Assembly (NCBI RefSeq): GCF_008831285.2
Contig: NC_045142.1
Coordinates: forward strand, 21,145,354 to 21,209,353
Length of the DNA stretch: 64,000 nucleotides
Source: Nymphaea colorata
Taxonomy: Eukaryota; Streptophyta; Magnoliopsida; Nymphaeales; Nymphaeaceae
Reading direction: 5' to 3'
Made by a program: the position numbers and the translations under genes. Below, piece after piece: positions 57,276 through 64,000 of this stretch. The stretch's first letter is position 1; each line of letters opens with the position of its first letter. The notes under the pieces were generated by a model. That model made no database searches, was not told the DNA's origin, and saw only the letters and a list, made by a program, of their open reading frames with translations.

Positions 57276-58255
57276 AATGCCCACGTTTTTCTTTTTCTTT
57301 TTCTTTATTATCACAAAAATTTTAATAAGAGTATAGGCTATAATTGGTAGATTCAATAACTGATAAAAATAGTTGAAACTGTCAACTATATCATAAAGGG
57401 GGCAGTCATGGAAAGAAATGAATGGGTTACCAAATATATACCTAGGTAGAAGTGGTGACTGAAAATATTAAATGAAACTAAAAGATGATTGAGTGCAGCC
57501 AAGAAGCCTTCCTGAGAAAAATCATTTGGGGGTGTCGCTCGCCATGTATTGGCCTTATTTAACCCCATACATCAGGTTCCCATTTGCTGCAGCCATAGGG
57601 GGAAGGGTTCCAGCAGTTAGAAATTAGGAAAAAGTGAGAGCTAACCCTTGTTTTCCTGCACCTTGGGGTGAAGATCAAGAGCAAAGAGGCACTGGTCCAC
57701 GTGACTGTTATCCTCTGCTTGGAGGATCAAGAACGCCAAGGTGCTAGGGTGCTGACAGTAAAAAATCAGGGGCTGTACAGTTAGAGAGACCCTCGTAAGT
57801 GTTATGTAGTTTCTTTTATAAATAATCTATATAGGTAGGTATATATATATATAAAGCAAGGAGAATTCTACTTGGTGGGGCTGAAATTATACATGTAAAT
57901 GCATGTTTTGCAAGGAAATCATGCTACACTGCCTTGGAATGGCAGCCCTCTTGGCGGACTGAATTGATTGCAGCATAGAGCAATAAGGTACGGGAATACT
58001 CAGCTATGAGTGCAAAATGTAGCCCTTGTACCTTTGTTGTTTGTAAATATATATATATATGCTTGTTATAGTAGCGAATCTATGTATTTACGCGCCTAGA
58101 TATGAATAGATGTGTGAAGTGTTATATTCTGGAAATGATACACAACACTCTTAGTCTTAGACATCTCTGATTGCCTAAAAGTAAATATATATATGCACGT
58201 ATGAGGTGTAATTACCTGTTTGCGGAAAAATAAATGGGTATTTTTTGGGTAATAC
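57276..58255. other. Intergenic before the CAP-D3 fragment
   Basis: No gene recognised. Short (TA)n tracts lie at 57840-57853, 58049-58060 and 58184-58195. Some of this may be intron of the CAP-D3 copy. Confidence 0.4.
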
Positions 58256-58261
58256 ATGATC

Positions 58262-59722
58262 TGTTTATGGAGAGGTGCCCTCTTTCACCGATTTCTTCTC
58301 GCTCTGGTTGATGAGTCAGAGAAGATCCGAACATTAGCTGATTTCCTCTTCACCAGCTTCCTAAAGAGTGGGTTCTTCCTGATCATCATTACATTGGCTC
58401 CTTCCAATCATGACATAAATCTGCAGAAGGTTTTGATGATCGCGGAAGCTAATATATTCTGAATTTGGGATTGTGCATGTTTGCAGCTAAGGCACCACTT
58501 ATGGCTTACAACAGCTTCCTTGAAGTCATTTTCTTGCTGAATGGTTACAAGGCCCATGCTGCCCACAGTGAATTGCACCAGGGACAACGTCTTTCTCAGT
58601 TCGTTGAATGGTTTCTCTTTCTCAGTTTGTTGCTGCAGTTATTTGGGTTGTTAATGAACATTTTTCCTTCTTACAGAGGCAGCGATGACAAAACACAATT
58701 GTAAAGGGTGCATATCTATACATTATTACTTAAACAAATGGCACCAGAGCAACTTTTAGCCACTTCTGCGAAGCTTTGTGCTGAGATCTTGGCTGCCGTT
58801 GCTGAACCTGGGGCACAGTCCGTTCTAAAGGTACTGGACAGAAAGGTGGTATACTACAATGTTGACTGCAAATATATTGATCATCTGACTATTATTTGCA
58901 GATGGGATCTGCGGTTAGGCTTAAGGAGCAAAATCAGTCATGCAACACCAAACCAACCAATCAACTGAACGTAATGTGGATGATCACACTGATCAGTTGA
59001 ACATTAGTTGCACTTAGTTGAGCACTTCTAAAAAAACTTGGTTATTCACTTCCAATCTGGTGTCTGTTAGTTCTTTCAGTTTTAATCGAGCACCTAAAAT
59101 CTATGAATGTGTGCCTGAAGGTGCTAAAATACTTCAATATCGTCTGGAGCTTGCTAAATCATTTCCTTGACAGGATGCTCTACAAGTACTAGCATGCAAA
59201 GAAATGAGTATTCAACCCATCGAGGTTCAGGAGCAGCAGCTGATACAACTGAGATGGATGGAGAACCAGGGAACAGCAATGGAACATTTGTAGCAGCTAG
59301 GTCGGGTAATCAGTCAGGTAGCAAAGAAGAACCTGGTCCAGAATGCGATTTCAAAAGGATGAAGAAGCCACGGCTAAGTCGGCAGTTTCAGGGGTAATGT
59401 GCAGTGGTCCAAGATCACTCACTCGCCAACCTGCTGCAGCTGCAGCTGTATCTGAGAGTGCTGGTGGACATTTGAGAAGTGGTGATGCTAGCAGGGTGGT
59501 ATCTGCAGTGGCTGATATAGCTGCCAATCTGCTAATACCGTACTTAAGGATGTCAGCAATGGGGGGTCCACCCCACGCCTGGATTCAATGAGCATACCGA
59601 AGGTCAAGGCAGTGTCTAGAAGAAACTCTAGTGGGTTGGAGTCCTTGAGGAGAAGACAGACTTTTGATTCAGAGAGTGAAGGCTCATCCACCCTCGCCAC
59701 ATTAAAGATCCTCGATGGTTAA
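58262..59722 (+). pseudogene. Condensin-II subunit CAP-D3, C-terminal fragment
   Basis: CAP-D3 is the HEAT-repeat subunit of condensin II, acting in chromosome compaction. Exons: 58262-58367 (ALFHRFLLALVDESEKIRTL, then ADFLFTSFLK), 58487-58598 (KAPLMAYNSFLEVIFLLN), 58677-58830 (TLLLKQMAPEQLLATSAKLC, then AEILAAV and QSVLK) and from 59174 (DALQVLACKEMSIQ). Splice borders (A|GTGGGT, TTTGCAG, TTACAG, AAG|GTACTG, CTTGACAG) join in phase for the first four. Damage: TAA at 58702-58704, and frame changes in the last exon. The Ser/Arg-rich C-terminus is still recognisable (AVADIAANLLIPYL; STPRLDSMSIPKVK; LESLRRRQTFDSE), with a final TAA at 59720-59722. Upstream HEAT-repeat exons are missing. It is a truncated, unprocessed copy. 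Confidence 0.78.
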
Positions 59723-61002
59723 ATCACACTGTAACCCCACATAGAAAACAAGCGAAAATCCATCTTCATGGACACCAAAACCAGGAAAAGATTATTTTTA
59801 GAAACCCAATACATAAGTTTCTGGCTCAGATTCGACGCCATCCCTAAACCGAACTCCATCCTCATAAGAAAGTCTGTTAAGACAGGTCTACTTCCAACCA
59901 CTACTCAATTCAATTCGACGGAAACGATAAAATTTTACCAACAAGAACAAGGATGAGGAGGAGGAGATGATCTATCCGTCTAGGATTCAGAGCTGGTTAC
60001 AACATTAACGAGATGCTCGAGCGAAGGGACTCGGTTTACCGTTTCGGCAAAGCGTTCGGTTTTTTTCGTTAGATTCTCAGACCTTCGCTTCATCTAGTGC
60101 TTCAGTTGTCAACTCAATGGATCATGAGTCAGGCGAAACGAAGCAGCAGGAGGAGGACAAAGCCGGAGCATGTGCAACAAAAGGAGGCGGAGGTCGTGTT
60201 TTGCAAGAAGCCTCACCTAACGGGTTAAATGACTTTGCTCATTTTTCCTGAGCTCCCAATGCCTGAGATATTGCATGGGATGCTTGTCTGAATCTGGTGG
60301 AGCTCCTTCATTTTCACTGGCCATGACCTGCCCTCTATTTGCCAGGAGTAGCTTTTTGGTGCACTACTATATTTTGTTTGCATGGTTTGCAGGTAGGCTT
60401 TTATGCATGTTATACAGTTTTAGAGTCCTATGCTTGTTGATTTTTATGAAGATCATGATGCCATGCTTGTTTGAATCTGGTGGAGCTCCATTTTCGCTGG
60501 CCATGACCAGCTCCTGCCCTCTATTTGCCAGGAGTAGCTTTTTAATATTTTGCCTGACTTCAAAGCACTTCCATGCCCACCCTCTTCCAGGATTTGTTGA
60601 ATTTGGCTAGTTATCGTCATCAAACTAAGGCTTGATTTAAACTGAGAGTCAAGTTCACGGGGGTTTGTCGGATTGGGGCTTCATTGGACTCACAGATCGG
60701 AATTTTGATCAGTTCTGGAGTTTTAGATCGTCCCCGAGTTCTGTTTTCTGGAAATTGATTTCATTTTATTGAATTTTGTTGGTTACTTTTCCTGGGTATC
60801 CCCAATTTTTCATGGGCTTTATTGTTTCTGTTCGTACCATTGGTGACCTTCTTCACTTAGAGGAACATGGTGGTTAGATGTGTCCAGTGAATTTTGGTGT
60901 TCTTTTCTGATCTTGGTACCAAAATTAGGGGGTTAATTTTGTATAGTCGGTGTAGAAATCGATACCAATAGGGGCGTGAAGGATTTGGTGTGAGGTACTC
61001 GG
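59723..61002. other. Spacer with short ORF and an internal duplication
   Basis: A 45-codon ORF at 60118-60252 starts MDHESGETKQQEEDKAGACA and is unassigned. A segment with CTGAATCTGGTGGAGCTCC and GCCAGGAGTAGCTTTTT occurs at 60282-60358 and again at 60470-60545. GAGCTCCCAATGCCTGAGAT and the following GTAGGCTTTTATGCATGTTA recur at 63070-63150. No gene is called. Confidence 0.5.
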
Positions 61003-61750
61003 ATGGTTTCATCCATGGATGGTAATAAGGATGAGGCATTGAGATGCATCAGTATCGCGAAAGAGGCACTCGCTTCTGGTGTTGAATCCTGAGCGCTGAA
61101 GTTCATTCGAATTGCGTGGCGCCTCGATTGTAATTTGCAGGTTGATGATCTTCTGGCTGCTTGTGAGAGAATGAATCGTGATTCTGAAGTTTCTAAGGAA
61201 GAAATATCTCAGGGGAAACGAGACTATGAATGAGAGGGGAATTCAAATTGGCAAGAAAAGAAGGCACGCGCAGGTTCTTCGAATGGTAGATGTGATTTCA
61301 CCGAGAACATGCTGCATTGATTCGGCAAGTCACGAGGAGCAAGGATTACTATGAAATTCTTGGCCTTGAGAAGACCTGCTCTGTGGAGGAAGTCAAGAAA
61401 GCCTACTGGAAATTGTCCCTTAAAGTTCATCCAGATAAGAATAAGGCCCCCGGTGCCGATGAGGCAATCAAGATAGTATCGAAAGCTTTCAAGTGCTTGA
61501 GTGACGGTGAATTGCAGAGGCAGTACGAACCAAACAGGTCTGGTTGAAGATTTTCAGTTTAACCAGAAACACCATATTAGGAGGAGAAGAAGAAGAGCCA
61601 GGAATGACTTCTTTGATGAGGCTTTCGACCCAGACGAGGTCTTCTGTTTGTTCTTTTTTGGTTCACAGGAAGAAGTCTTCCACAATGCGCACATTTACAG
61701 AACCAGGCACAGGGCTAGGGAACAAAGAGGAATTTTTGCACTACTATATT
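61003..61750 (+). pseudogene. DnaJ49-like (type C J-domain, ER-tail family) chaperone, broken
   Basis: J proteins of the DnaJ49/B12-B14 type are Hsp70 co-chaperones with an N-terminal MDGNKDEAxRC start, a J domain and a C-terminal membrane part with DUF1977. Visible here: MDGNKDEALRCISIAKEALA at 61015, a TGA after GVES (about 61093), then ALKFIRIAWRLDCNLQVDDL and a TGA at about 61231. After a one-base loss near 61316 comes the J domain (61341-61530: SKDYYEILGLEKTCSVEEV, KAYWKLSLKVHPDKNKAPGA) with HPD intact. Another frame change near 61530 is followed by DFQFNQKHHI, an Arg run, NDFFDEAFDPDEVF and HIYRTR. Similarity ends about 61740, before the transmembrane and DUF1977 part. No introns are needed, so a processed origin is possible; no poly(A) tail was seen. 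Confidence 0.88.
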
Positions 61751-62275
61751 TTGTCTGACTTCAATCACTCAACACTAAGGTCAGGCCGTTTCTATTGTTA
61801 TGGAGTCACTTGAAAGTGAGTATTGAAATTCAGACTCCTGTTGTCAACCAATCGATGAACAAAACAAGATCAATCTGTCTGAAGTGTCTTTTGACAGAAG
61901 AATGTTACCTTCTTCAGGTGGGACTACGTTGAGGCTTCATTGAATATTAAAGAGTCCGTGACCAAATTTTTCATGATCCGTATCAGGAAGTTTGTAATCG
62001 TAGTCCATCAACCACGATATTTCAATGACATCAGAAGATTGCTAATGGGTGGGTGGTCTGATATTTATTCGCTACCAGGGGCAACCACATTTCAACTCCT
62101 TTGTCTCAAAATACGTGGACCATTCCCTCCTTCTGAGTCTTCTTTGAAAACTCCCAACATCCACTATTGGCGATCATGCTCTAAATGTCCCCCCCTAACC
62201 TGATCCATTCTATCTTCCTCGTGCATTCCAAAAGTGGAATGCTTCATCCACTTCACTGGTTTGTGAGCAGCAGAG
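61751..62275. other. Intergenic, nothing recognised
   Basis: Expected position of the DUF1977-coding end of the DnaJ copy, but no such sequence is visible. Only short unassigned frames. Confidence 0.4.
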
Positions 62276-62416
62276 TATTCATCAAAGGAAGTGTAGCATT
62301 GTATTAGTTTAGATAAAACTTTATCCATCAAAGGAAGTGTAGCATTGCATTAGTTTAGATAAAACTTTATTCATCAAAGGAAGTGTAGCATTGCATTAGT
62401 TTAGATAAACTTTATG
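62276..62416. repeat. 53-bp tandem repeat, three copies
   Basis: Unit: ATCAAAGGAAGTGTAGCATT, then G(T/C)ATTAGTTTAGATAAA(A)CTTTAT(C/T)C; starts at about 62280, 62333 and 62376. Copies are nearly identical, so the expansion is recent. Confidence 0.92.
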
Positions 62417-63199
62417 GTTTCAAACATCATGCATAGCATATTTAGCTTAAATCTTTATATTTTTTTATTATTGTGGAGAATTTCGATTTATGATTGTTGT
62501 TTTTATTGAAAAAGGGTGACCTCTCTCTTTGACTGTGATAGATGTCATGATAAATGGGAAACCGGGACAGAAACATGACATCTTATTTGGAGAGGGTAAG
62601 AAATTCTATGTTCCCTTGATAATAAAGGAAAGGCTAAGATAATTCTCTCCCTGAACTGTGATTCTAAAAGAGCCCTAATTTTTTATCATGCTGGGTATAA
62701 AGAAAAGCTCACAAACTAAAATAAGAGCGTGTTCTGTTTCCATCAAAGCCACCAAGGAGGTTTGAGTTTTTTTTATTCTAGCCCTTTTCTTGTCTTGATC
62801 GTCTGTAGAAAAATTAGGAGCACACATGCAAGATATCAAATGAGGTTTTCCTAGAGAAAAAAAAATGACGCAGCTTCTTCCACAATTGCCATGGAAGAGG
62901 ACACCCCTATCCAACACCGAAAGTAGAGAGAGCTTTGTATAAAGCCATCATCTGTTCAGAGCAAGTACGGCTGGTTGTCAATTTCTGCTAGATGTTCTTC
63001 AACAAAGAATAAAATATTGGCTCTTCTAAGTATAAAACCTGATGCAGTTCTGTGCAAAGCTGGTGTCCTGAGCTCCCTATGCCTGAGATATTGCATGGTT
63101 TGCAGGTAGGCTTTCATGCATGTTATACAGTTCAGAGTCATGTGCTTGTTGATTTTTATGGAGATTATGGCCTGGCAGCACTCTGCAGGTTGACTGGCA
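62417..63199. other. Intergenic; partial repeat of the 60.2-60.5 kb segment
   Basis: 63068-63170 repeats GAGCTCC(C)TATGCCTGAGA, TTGCAGGTAGGCTTTCATGC and TGTGCTTGTTGATTTTTATG from the 60.25-60.46 kb spacer. No gene seen. Confidence 0.55.
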
Positions 63200-63690
63200 T
63201 GTCGTGACAGGTACTCCAGGCTCTAGCAGCTCTCATCATGACACCTCCAATCATCCACATAACCCAGGTATGAATTCACCCTTGCATCGACCTCCCAAAA
63301 TGGAGTTTTACCTCTCGGCATAGCAGAGTTTAGTTGTGGGGGTCGTTTCATAGAACCGGGTTGGGGAGGCATCTCGGTTTGAAGAAGTGAGTTAGAGTAA
63401 CGTATCAGCTTCAAGAACCGGGTCGGGGAGCAACTCAGTTTCAAGAACCAAGTTGGGGAGACATCTCGGTTCGAGTTGAGGAGCCTCTCGATTTCAAGAA
63501 CCAGGTTGGAGACTGTTCCAGTCTAGGGTTCGGGTCAAGAATCGGGTCTACTGGACTGATGCAGAAGATCACTATAAATAAAGGAATTGTGGGGGTCTTT
63601 TGGGTTATCGATGAACTAGGGATTTCCTCTGGTGAGGGTTGCTCTAACAGGGTTATGGCAGTGTGTCTGGGTGAGTGTTTTCTCATAGCA
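63200..63690 (+). repeat. Probable 5' LTR of a retrotransposon at the window edge
   Basis: The stretch before the PBS contains a TATA box (TATAAATA, 63573-63580), diverged short repeats (CAAGAACC(G/A)GGTTGGGGAG-like, 63345-63510) and ends TCTCATAGCA at 63690, 14 bp before the PBS. The start is a guess (TGTCGTGACAGG at 63200); the partner LTR lies outside the window. Confidence 0.55.
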
Positions 63691-63703
63691 GGTGGTGGCT
63701 AAA

Positions 63704-64000
63704 ATGGTATCAGAGCTGGTCGTCTTCTTCACCAAACCAAACCACCTCTTCACATTGTCTGTTGATGAGGATGAGGATCCTGCAGTTCTTGAATCCTTCT
63801 GCAAGCAATTGGAGGAAGAGAACCAAATGATGGACAAGCTCACGGAGGTGATGGAAAGGAAGGTTGGGAAGATCGATCATTCCCGAGAATCCATGCATAA
63901 GAGATTGGGAATGATAATGGCACAGCAAAAGGCTTTCAAAGACCTGCTGGAACAATTGCTTAACAACTTAGATGGTAAGGTGATCAGAACTGAGAACATT
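63704..64000 (+). CDS. N-terminus of a retrotransposon gag-like protein, cut by window end
   Basis: The ATG lies inside AATGGTATCAGAGC, so the first codons (MVSEL) are PBS sequence. The frame stays open for 99 codons to the window end: VFFTKPNHLFTLSVDEDEDP, then ESFCKQLEEENQMMDKLTEV and KRLGMIMAQQKAFKDLLEQL, a helical, coiled-coil-like region. Gag frames starting within the PBS are usual in several plant LTR elements. Family (copia or Ty3) cannot be told without pol. Confidence 0.7.
   Translation, partial: MVSELVVFFTKPNHLFTLSVDEDEDPAVLESFCKQLEEENQMMDKLTEVMERKVGKIDHSRESMHKRLGMIMAQQKAFKDLLEQLLNNLDGKVIRTENI
63705..63716 (+). other. Primer binding site (initiator Met tRNA)
   Basis: TGGTATCAGAGC preceded by AAAA, the standard plant PBS. 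It overlaps the ATG of the following ORF. Confidence 0.9.

Overview
The window is nuclear DNA of a flowering plant. It contains plant-specific gene families (Toc132/120-type chloroplast import GTPase, P4-ATPase of the ALA2 type, condensin-II CAP-D3, DnaJ49-type J protein), spliceosomal introns with GT-AG borders, A+T-rich intergenic DNA, a 16-kb Tat/Ogre-type Ty3 retrotransposon and two Ty1/copia remnants. The species cannot be told from what is visible. There is a 100-N assembly gap at 29644-29743.

Layout. 1-12.2 kb: broken host-gene pieces, namely the first exons of a plant AAA-ATPase gene on the minus strand (2.7-3.4 kb), three correctly spliceable internal exons of an ALA2-like flippase (4.4-5.3 kb) and a Toc132/120-like pseudogene lacking its membrane domain (9.6-11.5 kb), followed by an A/T-rich foldback. 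12.2-28.4 kb: one structurally complete Tat/Ogre-like element on the minus strand with 3.5-kb LTRs, a perfect 5-bp target duplication (GCGTG), PBS, PPT, an extra 5' ORF, gag-protease, RT-RNase H, a second RNase H and integrase. Several stop codons and loss of the integrase catalytic Glu make it non-autonomous. 28.4-30.6 kb: a locally duplicated, splice-site-rich stretch and the gap. 30.6-57.3 kb: duplicated blocks (30.6-31.8 with 56.1-57.3; 40.8-42.7 plus 46.3-46.6 with 53.3-55.2) mixed with diverged LTR pieces of an Ogre-like family, a decayed copia element (32.9-35.5 kb), an unrecognised minus-strand gene with consistent exon phases (36.3-38.0 kb), LINE reverse-transcriptase scraps, a 3.6-kb insertion in one duplicate, and a copia element with an intact 5' LTR (50.3-52.2 kb). 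57.3-64 kb: a CAP-D3 C-terminal pseudogene, a DnaJ49-like pseudogene, short tandem duplications, and the start of another LTR retrotransposon cut off by the window end.

No intact host gene can be certified. The region reads as a repeat-rich graveyard of truncated genes invaded several times by retrotransposons. The best leads are the Ogre-like element (extra ORF with a plant-mobile-domain-like stretch, conserved splice donor inside the LTR, U3 repeat array), the unrecognised minus-strand exon series at 36.3-38.0 kb, and a 42-codon terminal exon kept open in both copies of a duplication. I see no prokaryote-style system, CRISPR array, rRNA or tRNA gene.
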